Shown piece by piece: positions 41,946 through 50,547 of a stretch of 64,000 bases of DNA. Source of the DNA: JAGVNX01 sp035290965 (GTDB lineage: Archaea; Iainarchaeota; Iainarchaeia; Iainarchaeales; GCA-2688035); contig DATDTD010000064.1 of assembly GCA_035290965.1 (NCBI GenBank), forward strand, positions 1-64,000, written 5' to 3'. The notes under the pieces were generated by a model that was not told where the DNA came from, made no database searches, and worked only from the letters and a program-made list of their open reading frames with translations. The translations under genes were made by a program, and so were the position numbers. Each line of letters begins with the position of its first letter. Within the stretch, counting starts at the first letter, position 1.

Positions 41946-42274
41946 TTTACATCACAATAAACATTTGTCGCTATATCCCCGCTGCCCGGATCGTAAGTGA
42001 AATGCTGTGCACAAAAATAGTATTTTGCATCAGAGGAAACCAGCTCGTTGGGCCCTTGTAACTGCAAAGAGAAAAGCGGGTTTATTTCGTCGTAATTCTT
42101 TTTCAAATAAAATCCGGCTATCGAAGCATCAGATGCCGTTGTTTTCACTGCTTCAAAGGTTTTTGTTTCAGTTCCCGCAGTGCTTGTGTATAGCATTGCA
42201 AGTGCGGCAATTGCAATCAGAACAACCGCGATTCCGACTGTAGCATCAATGCTGAAAAAAAACGCTTTTTTCAT
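41942..42274 (-). CDS. Small pilin-like protein
   Basis: 110 residues: MKKAFFFSIDATVGIAVVLIAIAALAML is a short leader followed by the pilin helix; F-S-I-D matches the QxSxE-like spot. The C-terminal domain has two Cys (YYFCAQHF, NVYCDVK). Its end overlaps the next gene by four bases (ATGA). Confidence 0.72.
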   Translation of the reverse strand: MKKAFFFSIDATVGIAVVLIAIAALAMLYTSTAGTETKTFEAVKTTASDASIAGFYLKKNYDEINPLFSLQLQGPNELVSSDAKYYFCAQHFTYDPGSGDIATNVYCDVK

Positions 42275-42275
42275 T

Positions 42276-42785
42276 TCACTGCCTCCAGACCGAGATTGTA
42301 ATTGCTTTTGGAACTAAACCGCATGTTCCGCTTGCTGTTCCCATGCATATCTCAAGTTCGCTTTTCGGAACAGGTCCCGAGTAAGTGACAACAGCCCTTT
42401 GTTCCGCGAAAACGTTTGCAGGTGCATTTGCTCCCTGCGTTATTGCGGTTCCTGCAAGCAGTATTTGGGTTGTGGAATCAAAAACCCCAAAAGCATAGCC
42501 GCTTGGAATTCCCAGGCTCGCACTGTTGACTTTGCTGAGGTCAATGCAGTTTGGCAAATGAGTAATTATGCTGCTGTCTGTGCTTGTCAGAGGGCAAGTT
42601 ATCTGCGGGCTGCCTGCCAGGAGCATTGAAGCGTTTTTTCCTATTGTTTCAAGCTCGTTCTGTGCAAGCTCCTGTTTCTGCGAGTAAATCCTTGTTTCCG
42701 TTGATTGAATCAATAAGCCTAATCCGAACACTATGATAATCAGCGCAAGCAGCAAATCCAGTGACAATACCTGTGCCTTTTTCAT
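42276..42785 (-). CDS. Pilin-like protein with class III-type leader
   Basis: 169 residues: MKKAQVLSLDLLLALIIIVFGLGLL carries the A-Q-x-L-S-L-D pattern close to the archaeal class III signal. The extracellular part has two likely disulphide pairs. A GGGTGA precedes the ATG. One base separates it from the next gene. Confidence 0.75.
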   Translation of the reverse strand: MKKAQVLSLDLLLALIIIVFGLGLLIQSTETRIYSQKQELAQNELETIGKNASMLLAGSPQITCPLTSTDSSIITHLPNCIDLSKVNSASLGIPSGYAFGVFDSTTQILLAGTAITQGANAPANVFAEQRAVVTYSGPVPKSELEICMGTASGTCGLVPKAITISVWRQ

Positions 42786-42789
42786 TGTT

Positions 42790-43188
42790 TCACCCGTTAA
42801 TTACAAGAATTTCCCCGCAATCTGTTGGCAGCGAGGGAACAGTTGTTCCCTGAGGCACTGGGGTTTTTTCCTCAATGCCTCCCAAACTTGCAACGATTTC
42901 ATTTCCAATCAAGCTTAGAGTGCATTTTTGCGAGCCTGTTCCCGGCTTTGCAATCATTGGAATGTTATATTCAAGCGAATAAGTTCCGTCGCCAAGTGCC
43001 TGCGCGGAAGCAACCAATTGTGCGGCATTGAGAGAGATTTCTTTCAGCTGAATCCTTACTGCAGTGTCTTCCTGCAGGGAAACAACCTGGCTGCTCAGGA
43101 TTGTGAGGCTGTAAAAAAAGATTATTGCAAAGAGAATAGTGAAAAGAGCGTCAAGGCTCAGCTGGGCTTTTTTTGATTTGTGCATCAT
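42790..43188 (-). CDS. Pilin-like protein with class III leader
   Basis: 132 residues: KSKKAQLSLDALFTILFAIIFFYSL has the class III motif (AQLSLDALF). The rest is a short extracellular domain with two Cys. First of the four-gene pilin run; 42 bases separate it from gpmI downstream on the same strand order. Confidence 0.78.
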   Translation of the reverse strand: MMHKSKKAQLSLDALFTILFAIIFFYSLTILSSQVVSLQEDTAVRIQLKEISLNAAQLVASAQALGDGTYSLEYNIPMIAKPGTGSQKCTLSLIGNEIVASLGGIEEKTPVPQGTTVPSLPTDCGEILVING

Positions 43189-43230
43189 AGCATATGGAGT
43201 TTCAGTTATTTAAAATTTGTGCTGTGAGTA

Positions 43231-44778
43231 TTATTTTTTTATCAGGCTGTGGCCTGTCATTTCCTTGGGTTTTGGAAGCCCCATTACTTCAAGAATTGTG
43301 GGAGCGACATCGCTCAGGCCGCCTTTCTGCATTTTTGCTTTTTTCAATTTTGCGTCATTGCTGATTAGAATAAATGGAACTGGATTTGTCCCGTGGCTCG
43401 GCTTCGGCTCTCCGTTGGGGTAAAACATTGTTTCAATGTTTCCATGGTCTCCTGTAATCATGCAGGAATATCCCTTTTCAAGCGCAAGGGAAACAATTTT
43501 TCCAAGGCATTCATCAACTACTTCACAGGCCTTTATTCCTGCTTCAAACTTTGCGGAATGTCCCACAAGGTCGCCGTTCGCAAAGTTTATTGCAATGAAA
43601 TCATATTTTTGCTTTTCAATTTCAGGCAGAAGCTTTTCAGTTATTTCAAAAGCAGACATTTCCGGCTTTTCGTCATAGGAAGGGACTTTTGGGCTTGGAA
43701 CTAAAATCCTGTCTTCTCCCTCAAAAGGCTCTTCGAGCTGGCTGTTGAAAAAGAAAGTCACGTGCGCGTATTTTTCAGTTTCCGCAATGCGCAATTGCTT
43801 CAACCCGTTTTCTGAAAGAATCTGCCCCAAATTTTTTGTTACTTTCTGGGGCTCAAACGCAAAAGGCAAATCAAGTGCCTCATCATACCTGCTCATGCAC
43901 ACAAAAGCAATGTCAAGCTTTTTTCCCCTGTCGAATTCATTAAAGTCCTTGTTTGTAAGCGCGTAAGTCAATTGGCGTGTCCTGTCGCTCCTGAAATTCC
44001 AGAATATTACGGAATCCCTGTCCTTTATTGTCGCAATCGGCTTTCCAGAAGAATCAACAATTACAATTGGCTGTACGTAATAATCTGTTTTGTCTCCGCG
44101 CGCATATGCGTTTTCAATTGCCTTCAAAGTGTCGGTTTCCTTTATTCCTTCTCCGAAAACAAGCAGCCTGTAGGCCTTTTCCGTTCTTTCATAATTCTTG
44201 TCCCTGTCCATTGCATAATATCTCCCGTTTATTGTGGCAATTTTTCCCACGCCGATTTTTTTGGATTCTTTTTCGAATTCCTCAAAATATTTTTTCGCGC
44301 TTTTTTCGGGAACGTCTCTCCCGTCCAAAAACGGGTGCACGAAAACCTTTTCGATTTTGTTTTTTTTCGCAAGCTCAAGCAATGCATACAAATGCGCTGT
44401 CATTCCGTGTATTCCCTCATCTGAAAATAATCCCATGAGATGCAATGCGGAATTGTTTTTTTTGCAGTTGTTTATTGCAATCATTAACGCGGGATTTTTG
44501 AAGAATTCTTTGGAACGGATTTCCCTGTTAATGAATTCCAATGGCTGCCAGACAATTCTTCCTGCTCCCATTGTCAGATGCCCGGGTTCAGAGCCTCCCT
44601 GGGTTCCTTCGGGAAGCCCGACTGCATTGCCCATGCACTGCAGAATTGTCATTGGAAAATTTTTTTCATAATAATCATTGTTGGGAACCTTTGCAGCCTT
44701 TACGGCGTTTCCCTTTACTTCTTCACTGTAGCCCCAGCCGTCCCTTATAATCAGAATAACCCTGTTTTTCGGTTTCAT
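43231..44778 (-). CDS. gpmI: 2,3-bisphosphoglycerate-independent phosphoglycerate mutase (bacterial GpmI type)
   Basis: 515 residues. IIRDGWG (first metal Asp), GSEPGHLTMGAGR (catalytic Ser), FLDGRDVPEKSA, and the C-terminal metal site ITGDHGNIE. Both the length and these motifs are those of the bacterial/plant iPGM, not the shorter archaeal ApgM. It interconverts 3- and 2-phosphoglycerate. It overlaps the JAMM gene by four bases. Confidence 0.95.
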   Translation of the reverse strand: MKPKNRVILIIRDGWGYSEEVKGNAVKAAKVPNNDYYEKNFPMTILQCMGNAVGLPEGTQGGSEPGHLTMGAGRIVWQPLEFINREIRSKEFFKNPALMIAINNCKKNNSALHLMGLFSDEGIHGMTAHLYALLELAKKNKIEKVFVHPFLDGRDVPEKSAKKYFEEFEKESKKIGVGKIATINGRYYAMDRDKNYERTEKAYRLLVFGEGIKETDTLKAIENAYARGDKTDYYVQPIVIVDSSGKPIATIKDRDSVIFWNFRSDRTRQLTYALTNKDFNEFDRGKKLDIAFVCMSRYDEALDLPFAFEPQKVTKNLGQILSENGLKQLRIAETEKYAHVTFFFNSQLEEPFEGEDRILVPSPKVPSYDEKPEMSAFEITEKLLPEIEKQKYDFIAINFANGDLVGHSAKFEAGIKACEVVDECLGKIVSLALEKGYSCMITGDHGNIETMFYPNGEPKPSHGTNPVPFILISNDAKLKKAKMQKGGLSDVAPTILEVMGLPKPKEMTGHSLIKK

Positions 44779-45143
44779 TCCACCACTTCCAGTTCAATCC
44801 GCTTTCCATCCGCATTGTACGCGGCAATATTGCCAATATTGAAGGGATAAGAGATTATTAAATTAATTTTTCCCGTTTTTTTGAAAAACCTTTTGTCCTC
44901 GGAACTGTGATTGTTGTTCGGAGAGGGATGCGAATGAATGCTTCCCACAATGCTCCTGTCAAAGGGCACGAGATTCAAATCTATTGAAGAAAAAGTATCT
45001 CCGAAAAGAGAAGGCAGTACCACAAGCTCGTCTATCACATTGTTTTTTCCTTTGCTGCCTAACATTGCAATGAATTCCTTCGGAAAAACATTCCTTGAAG
45101 CAATTGCAATTGATTCAGCTGTCGCTCTTTTTATTGCAGCCAT
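44775..45143 (-). CDS. JAMM/MPN metalloprotease-like protein
   Basis: 122 residues. The complete JAMM zinc motif is present: E in NVFPKEFIAML and HSHPSPNNNHSSED (H-x-H-x7-S-x2-D). Such stand-alone JAB proteins can cleave ubiquitin-like modifiers or act on sulfur-carrier conjugates. Coupled to gpmI (ATGA overlap) and next to the TctA-like transporter with one base shared, so the three form a tight unit inside the pilus locus. Confidence 0.88.
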   Translation of the reverse strand: MAAIKRATAESIAIASRNVFPKEFIAMLGSKGKNNVIDELVVLPSLFGDTFSSIDLNLVPFDRSIVGSIHSHPSPNNNHSSEDKRFFKKTGKINLIISYPFNIGNIAAYNADGKRIELEVVE

Positions 45144-46339
45144 TAAAACCCCAGATAAAATAATAAAGCTGGAATCATTAAAAATGCCATGCAGTTAGTC
45201 CTTTTCACGCCTTTGGAAACAGCAAGCAGTCCGATTGCAGTTGCGGAAGCAAAGGCAATCAGGCCTGAAATTTCAGAGAGAAATGCAACAAGCGCTATCA
45301 GCACTGCAAGAATTATCAGGTTTGTTTTTTCATAATTTATCCTGTGCATTTTTTTTACAATTATTTTTGCGAGAAACATTGTAACAGCAAAGCCGAAGCC
45401 GAGAGCTATTAGGCCGGCAATGCACAAAAGCAGAATGTTCTGAGCGCTTATTTCAATTAACTGGCTTATTGCTGCGGCGCTTCCGTTCCTTGTTTTTCCC
45501 CATGCAAACAAAACAAGAAAGCCGAGCAGCATGTTTGCTGTTCCGCTCCCCCCGAGCAGGACAAGGAATTTTTTTGTGGAAATTTTTCCAAAAATCTTTT
45601 TCAGGATGAAAGCCGCCTGGTTCGAGCCTATTGCAGGGAGTATTGAAACAATGCTTCCGGCAAGAAAACCCAGCAGGCTTCCTTCGAGAATAATCGTTTT
45701 TTTTATTCTAAATTTTTTTTCCTGTTGTTCCGGAAAAACGCTTTTTTTCCTCAGGGATTCTATTATTGTTGCCGCGCCGAAAAAACCCGTTATACCGGCA
45801 AGCAATGGCTCTTTTACAATGCTTTTTTCCCCGAGAACAATTGCCCCAAGCAGGGCGGAAAGCGCAATTATTGTTATTGCCCAGAATTTTTTCCCCATTC
45901 CCTTTTCTCCAAGAACCATTGTTGCAAGCACAACTAAAAGCGCAAAGGGAATTATTTTCGGAAGGAAGGAACTTGCCTTCTGCACAAAAAGGACAAAAAC
46001 CGGCGCAAATGCAATTGCAATCAATCCCGAAAAAAACGCTCCGCTCGCTGCGAGCTTTATTGCAAGCAATCCCTTTCCCTTCAGCAGCATTCTGTGCCCT
46101 GGAAGCACTGACAAAAAATTTTCCTCTTCGGGCGCCCCAAAAAGAATGCTGGGCACAAAATCAACAAAGGAATGCACAATGCTCATGCTTGCAATCATTA
46201 ATGAAACTCCCAATGCATCTGCAGGTCGCATTGTTGCCGCAAAAGCAGCAACAGTATTGATGTGAATCCCGGGGCTCAAGCCAGTGAAGATTCCTATAAT
46301 GCATCCCAGAAGAATCCAGAAAACAGGGAAAACATCCAT
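45143..46339 (-). CDS. TctA/DUF112-like membrane protein
   Basis: 398 residues from ATG 46339. About ten membrane helices. The signature IIGIFTGLSPGIHINTVAAF near the start and IGSNQAAFI in the middle match the archaeal TctA-related family (PF01970). It may transport a carboxylate, though the archaeal branch lacks the binding partner proteins; none are seen here. Confidence 0.8.
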   Translation of the reverse strand: MDVFPVFWILLGCIIGIFTGLSPGIHINTVAAFAATMRPADALGVSLMIASMSIVHSFVDFVPSILFGAPEEENFLSVLPGHRMLLKGKGLLAIKLAASGAFFSGLIAIAFAPVFVLFVQKASSFLPKIIPFALLVVLATMVLGEKGMGKKFWAITIIALSALLGAIVLGEKSIVKEPLLAGITGFFGAATIIESLRKKSVFPEQQEKKFRIKKTIILEGSLLGFLAGSIVSILPAIGSNQAAFILKKIFGKISTKKFLVLLGGSGTANMLLGFLVLFAWGKTRNGSAAAISQLIEISAQNILLLCIAGLIALGFGFAVTMFLAKIIVKKMHRINYEKTNLIILAVLIALVAFLSEISGLIAFASATAIGLLAVSKGVKRTNCMAFLMIPALLFYLGF

Positions 46340-46343
46340 TTTC

Positions 46344-46706
46344 TCACTGGTTCCATTCCTCTGCCTTTTCAACAACAATTTCCAACTGCCTGTTGTACAA
46401 CTGGATTTTTCCAGTTATTTTCAAAAATTTCTGCTCCCTGAACAACTGCCTTTCCTCAATGCTTGGATTGAATTTTACTCCAAGGATTTTGTTTCCATCG
46501 TACAATTCAAAGGAAATTGTTTTTTCCTTTTCAGAAAACCAGTTTACCCTGCCTTTTGCAACCACAGCCAGTCCAGTTTTCTCCCGGGTTATTTCTCCTA
46601 TTTTCATTTCCTTTGCTTCAAAAATTCCCTGCAAAAAAAACAGAATCAGGATTCCTGAAATTGCTATTGCAATCGAAACACTGCCAAGGCTAATGCCGAG
46701 ATGCAT
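46344..46706 (-). CDS. Membrane-anchored OB-fold protein
   Basis: 120 residues from ATG 46706. One N-terminal membrane helix (SVSIAIAISGILILFFLQGIF), then an OB-fold-like beta barrel (VVAKGRVNWFSEKEKTISFELYDGNKILGVKF...FLKITGKIQLYNRQLEIVV). Resembles the nucleic-acid-binding OB module of tRNA synthetase/exonuclease type, but placed outside or at the membrane. Role unknown. Confidence 0.65.
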   Translation of the reverse strand: MHLGISLGSVSIAIAISGILILFFLQGIFEAKEMKIGEITREKTGLAVVAKGRVNWFSEKEKTISFELYDGNKILGVKFNPSIEERQLFREQKFLKITGKIQLYNRQLEIVVEKAEEWNQ

Positions 46707-46775
46707 GAAAAGAAAACGCAAAAAGAGAGAATAAAAAGCAGGCGCCTGTTTCGGCAAAAAACGAAACAAAAAGTT

Positions 46776-47144
46776 CTAGCAATTATTTTGGTTTGAATTT
46801 AATTTTACAAAAACTGTTTGGTATAAATTTTTTTGTCTTATTATCCATGCAATTCCCGCGGCATTGATGTCTGTGCAGCCGACAACCCCGCCGTCCAAGG
46901 ACTTTGTAGTAATGAGCAGGGTAATCTTGCTGCTTGCAAGGTCTTCTGTATGGACAATTGTGTCTATGACAAAATTTGCGTTCGGGTTTGCGTTTATTGC
47001 GAGCAGCGCCGTTGCCCTTGCAAGCCCGATTGCAATAGTCGGATTCTGTATTGCGTTGAAATAGCCGAGTATTGCTGTTGCCATTACAATTACTATGAGC
47101 GCAAGGCTGATTGTTTCAATGCTTGCCTGTGCCTTTGAATTCAT
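46776..47144 (-). CDS. Pilin-like protein with class III leader
   Basis: 122 residues from ATG 47144. Leader MNSKAQASIETISLALIVIVMATAIL contains QASIE, the archaeal class III (QxSxE) processing motif. Two Cys in the extracellular part. The start sits just after the stop of the upstream pilin gene (4 bases). Confidence 0.8.
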   Translation of the reverse strand: MNSKAQASIETISLALIVIVMATAILGYFNAIQNPTIAIGLARATALLAINANPNANFVIDTIVHTEDLASSKITLLITTKSLDGGVVGCTDINAAGIAWIIRQKNLYQTVFVKLNSNQNNC

Positions 47145-47148
47145 TTTC

Positions 47149-47706
47149 TCACGGAACAATTCCTACTGAAATAGCTCCCGCTGTTTTTGAAATGCTCACG
47201 TTTGCAAGTGACCTTTCAGTTCCGCCGCCCAAAAAAGCCCCGTTCGGATTAGTGCTGCATGAAAAATCAGTTGCCTGAACTGCAATTCTTCCCCGACATT
47301 CAAGTGTTTCTTGCAAGGTTACTGGATTTATTGTTGTTGCACAGCAGTTTGTAGCGCCTGCAGGGCAAGAAGCCGGGTCGTTCGGGTTCCAGGTATTGAG
47401 CATTTCAGCGCTGTAATCTATTGAACCGCTTTCGCAGGTTATTGCGCTTTTTTCAGGAAGGAAAACGCTTATTGTTGACTTTGCGCTGTTCGGAGAAAGC
47501 CCGACAGAATCAATTGTTCCCGCGATTTTCTGCGCCGCAATCTTTGCGTTCCCCAGCCTTGAGATTTCTTCTGCGGAATTGTTTGAAAAATTCACCATTG
47601 GCATTACTACTGCAGTAATATAGATTATTATGAACAGCAATAGGAAAATGAATTCTATTGAAACCTGCCCTCTTGAATTCTTCAAAGCAAAAAAAGCCAG
47701 TGCCAT
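47149..47706 (-). CDS. Pilin-like protein with class III leader
   Basis: 185 residues. Leader KNSRGQVSIEFIFLLLFIIIYI has the exact GQVSIE motif; the following domain has seven Cys including a CC pair. GGGAGA and T6 precede the ATG. It overlaps the end of the prepilin peptidase gene by 25 bases. Confidence 0.82.
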   Translation of the reverse strand: MALAFFALKNSRGQVSIEFIFLLLFIIIYITAVVMPMVNFSNNSAEEISRLGNAKIAAQKIAGTIDSVGLSPNSAKSTISVFLPEKSAITCESGSIDYSAEMLNTWNPNDPASCPAGATNCCATTINPVTLQETLECRGRIAVQATDFSCSTNPNGAFLGGGTERSLANVSISKTAGAISVGIVP

Positions 47707-48806
47707 AAAAAATCTCCCGCCAAACCCAAAAAAACATATGCAATCAGGACAGCCGGAACAAACGGAACACTTTCGCTGATTGAAACATTTTCCCCAATCT
47801 TTTTTTCCTTTGCAAGCGCCTGCAGTTCCTTTATTTCTTCCAAAGACAATCCTGCTGCCCTTGCGCTTGAAACAATTCTCCTGCCCTTCGGATTCAGATA
47901 ATCCGATAGTTCATGCAATCTATTTTGTTTTAAGTAATTAATAACATTTTTGATTTGAATTTCAGGAGCCTTTGAGACTGTTCCATTGCTTTCAATGAAT
48001 GTTTCCGAAACAATCATTCCTTCTTCAAGGTTTGAAACATTCACTTTTTTCCTCAGCAGTGTTTTCGACAAAAAATACAATTTGAACAAAAGCCACACGC
48101 CCAAAAAGAAAAATAACAGCAGAAAAAGCCATTGCAAAGAAGCAGTCATGTCCTGCAAGAGCGCAAAGGCAAAAACAGCAACCGCGATTCCAACCTGCAG
48201 AACTCTTTTTCTCAAAAGCCCGAAAGCAAACAGCAATGGAATGTCAAGCAGCACTGGCAAATTGAAATACATGAGGATAAAACCCATTCCTATTATTGCA
48301 AAGCAGTATTCTATTGTCGAAAAAATCTTTTTTCTTGCATCAAGCAGGAAAGCCTTTTTCTGTTCATGATTCTTCTGGAGCTTTACTGCGCTTATGAATG
48401 CGCCGTACGGCAGCATTGCAAAAACAGAGAAAATGAAAAGGCTTATTACAAAAATCGGGAGCTGTATGCTCGGGCTTGTTATTCCAAATGCATTAAGGAT
48501 ATTCGGGTTTATGGGATTCAAAGCCGCGATTGCAATCATTAGTTTTACGTCTCCGCCAGCCCATACTCCCGCTTTCCATAAAAGCCATGCAAAGCCGAAC
48601 GCAATCGCTATTCCCGCAATGCAAAAAGCAACCGGGAGAATGCTTGCTTCAAGGAAACCCTGTGCGACATGCAGTATTATTCCAAGCGCAAGCATTGCAT
48701 AATTCAGCTTATCGGGAACAATTCTCTGTTTCAAATCAGTAAAGGTTGCTGTGGCAAGGAAAAAAAGTGAAATAAAAAAGAAAAAGAACCGGAACAACAA
48801 AAACAC
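47682..48806 (-). CDS. Archaeal prepilin peptidase (A24, FlaK/EppA-like)
   Basis: 374 residues with about nine membrane helices. The two catalytic Asp are in TFTDLKQRIVP near residue 25 and GGDVKLMIAIA near 95. The C-terminal cytoplasmic part (GLSLEEIKELQALAKEKKI...VPFVPAVLIAYVF) matches the archaeal peptidase C-terminal domain. It cleaves class III leaders of the pilins encoded on both sides. Confidence 0.9.
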   Translation of the reverse strand: MFLLFRFFFFFISLFFLATATFTDLKQRIVPDKLNYAMLALGIILHVAQGFLEASILPVAFCIAGIAIAFGFAWLLWKAGVWAGGDVKLMIAIAALNPINPNILNAFGITSPSIQLPIFVISLFIFSVFAMLPYGAFISAVKLQKNHEQKKAFLLDARKKIFSTIEYCFAIIGMGFILMYFNLPVLLDIPLLFAFGLLRKRVLQVGIAVAVFAFALLQDMTASLQWLFLLLFFFLGVWLLFKLYFLSKTLLRKKVNVSNLEEGMIVSETFIESNGTVSKAPEIQIKNVINYLKQNRLHELSDYLNPKGRRIVSSARAAGLSLEEIKELQALAKEKKIGENVSISESVPFVPAVLIAYVFLGLAGDFLWHWLFLL

Positions 48807-48819
48807 CTTTTTGTTGTTC

Positions 48820-48990
48820 TCAGGAAAGCAGGGAGCCTATTGTTTTGTTCCTGTAATTGAGAATGTCAGACTGCGAAGCAAGCGCCAATCCCCTGATTGA
48901 ATCAATGAGCAGCGCTGCAGAGGTAGCCAGAATAATCACAAAGCTGGCTAACAGCAAATACTCAAAGGAAACCTGCGCAGTGCACTCCAT
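48820..48990 (-). CDS. 56-residue pilin-like protein
   Basis: From ATG 48990 (GG plus T7 upstream), leader MECTAQVSFEYLLLASFVIILAT has the class III motif AQVSFEYLL. Only about 30 residues follow the helix, so it is a very small pilin. It precedes the peptidase gene by 13 bases. Confidence 0.8.
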   Translation of the reverse strand: MECTAQVSFEYLLLASFVIILATSAALLIDSIRGLALASQSDILNYRNKTIGSLLS

Positions 48991-49001
48991 GAAAAAAACC
49001 T

Positions 49002-49310
49002 TTATGGGAAGCAAGTTCCTGTTCTGCCGCCAATTCCAACGGGTGTTTTGCCAACGCAAACGTTTACTGAGTTTAACGTGCAGTCTCCTTCGTTACACAG
49101 CGTGTTTGTTGTTGATGCGTCCGGGTCTTTTCCATTACAAGCGTCTGCTGTGTTTGGTCCTGCGCACAGTCCGTCAAGTATGTTTTGGTTTGTCCTTGAT
49201 TGTACTGGACCGGTTGTAGACGATATCAGTGCGATTACTATTGCCGCAACCAATACTGCTCCGCCGATTATGAGGAGATACTCAAGCGCTCCTTGTCCTT
49301 TTGTATTCAT
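49002..49310 (-). CDS. Major-type pilin with class III leader
   Basis: 102 residues: MNTKGQGALEYLLIIGGAVLVAAIVIAL is the classic archaeal class III signal. The C-terminal domain has six Cys. It has the best ribosome site of the group (GGAGG) and its own TATA-like box, so it is likely the most expressed pilin. Closely similar at its N-terminus to the gene at 63307. Confidence 0.88.
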   Translation of the reverse strand: MNTKGQGALEYLLIIGGAVLVAAIVIALISSTTGPVQSRTNQNILDGLCAGPNTADACNGKDPDASTTNTLCNEGDCTLNSVNVCVGKTPVGIGGRTGTCFP

Positions 49311-49348
49311 TTAAAAACCTCCATTTATTTTTTTGCAAAAAAATTACA

Positions 49349-49358
49349 ATTTTTATAC
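49349..49358 (-). promoter_or_regulatory. TATA-like box for the pilin at 49002-49310
   Basis: AAGTATAAAA on the minus strand, about 40 bases before the ATG and about 25 before the expected start site. GGAGG lies seven bases before the ATG. Confidence 0.5.
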
Positions 49359-49407
49359 TTCTTTATTGTTTATTCCTGTTTAAATAACTGCCTTTTTCTT
49401 CAAAGCA

Positions 49408-49563
49408 CTATCTCGGCGGCTGGTTAAGCTGGTTTTCAATTGCAGGCTCAAGGTTCCGCGGAATGCTTTTAAGATACAATCCGACTGCGGTTGCAATCGC
49501 AATAATGCTTCCAAGCAGAAGCAGATACTCAAGCGAAGTCTGCGCCCTGTTTTCCTTAAACAT
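49408..49563 (-). CDS. 51-residue pilin-like protein
   Basis: MFKENRAQTSLEYLLLLGSIIAIATAV is a class III leader (AQTSLEYLLLLGS) followed by a 25-residue tail ending LNQPPR. Start ATG 49563, stop TAG 49408; too short for common ORF cut-offs. It lies 25 bases after the TadC-like gene on the same strand. Confidence 0.82.
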   Translation of the reverse strand: MFKENRAQTSLEYLLLLGSIIAIATAVGLYLKSIPRNLEPAIENQLNQPPR

Positions 49564-49588
49564 TTTTTCACAGCTCTTTTTTTCACTT

Positions 49589-50515
49589 TCAGCCTATCAT
49601 TAACCCCGATGCGAATCCCGCAACATAGTAGAGAATGAAAGCCAGTAATAAAAGGATTGGGAAGTATATAATGCTTTTGCTCAATTTTCCGTCGCGCATC
49701 AAAGCAACCATTGTGCTTGTCGCCAAAACCTCTATCAAAAGATATGCGAGCATGAGCGTGAGAATAAAATCTTTTACGGAAAGCACTTCAAGCCTCTGGG
49801 CTTCTGAAACCCCCGCGCTTGCGCCCGCCCTTATGAACAAGGAGATTACTGTCGAAACAAATCCGAAAATCATAGGAGTTATGAATACTCCCGCTGCAAC
49901 CATGAAAATTACCTGCATCATTACCTGTGCTTTTCTTTCCACTGAAATCCTGTATGCTTCCCTTACATCGTTTGAAATGTCGTCAAGCACATCTGCAAGC
50001 CCTGCGCCGGCTTTTATTGTATCGACGATTACTGTAACGCTCCTGCTGATGAGCCTTGAATTAATGTTTTCCGAAAAACTGCGCAGGCTGTCTTCAAGGT
50101 TTTCCCCCTCCTCCAGCTTTCTCAAAACCATTTCAATTTCCTTGCTCAAGGGGCCGTACTGCGAGAGCGCAACTTCGCGGAGGGCAAACTCGTATGTTCC
50201 GCCTGCTTTCAAAGTATCCGACATCTGTTTCAATGCCTCGGGAAGCGCTTCCTCTATCTGGCTTATTCTTTCCATTGCCTTGAGGTATGGATATCCAAGC
50301 ATTATGTCGAGCACTCCCAAAAAAGCCGCAAAGCTTGTTATCTGGGAAATCGGAAGCTCAAGCCTTGAAATTAAGAGATAGCAGACAATGAAAGCGAGCG
50401 AGGAAAAAGAAGCCGAAATCAGAATCCAGGTTGTAGCCTTGTACCTGAACTGGGCTTCGCGTATTATTCTCTTGTATTTTGTCAGCAAAGCGAATCTGCT
50501 TTCTTTTACAACCAT
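49589..50515 (-). CDS. tadC: Type II/IV secretion F-domain membrane protein (TadC-like)
   Basis: 308 residues from ATG 50515; the longer in-frame extension is not family-like. Two membrane helices, the T2SS-F domain (ALPEALKQMSDTLKAGGTYEFALREVA...ISVERKAQVMMQVIFM) and two C-terminal helices. It is the inner-membrane platform of the pilus together with the TadB-like protein encoded just upstream. Confidence 0.88.
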   Translation of the reverse strand: MVVKESRFALLTKYKRIIREAQFRYKATTWILISASFSSLAFIVCYLLISRLELPISQITSFAAFLGVLDIMLGYPYLKAMERISQIEEALPEALKQMSDTLKAGGTYEFALREVALSQYGPLSKEIEMVLRKLEEGENLEDSLRSFSENINSRLISRSVTVIVDTIKAGAGLADVLDDISNDVREAYRISVERKAQVMMQVIFMVAAGVFITPMIFGFVSTVISLFIRAGASAGVSEAQRLEVLSVKDFILTLMLAYLLIEVLATSTMVALMRDGKLSKSIIYFPILLLLAFILYYVAGFASGLMIG

Positions 50516-50547
50516 TTTTTTTTCACTTTTTTTTATTTTTCTTTTTT

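Noticed and set aside
45531..46265. Plus-strand open frame of 244 codons
   Set aside because: Antisense to the TctA-like gene, which has clear membrane and family motifs.
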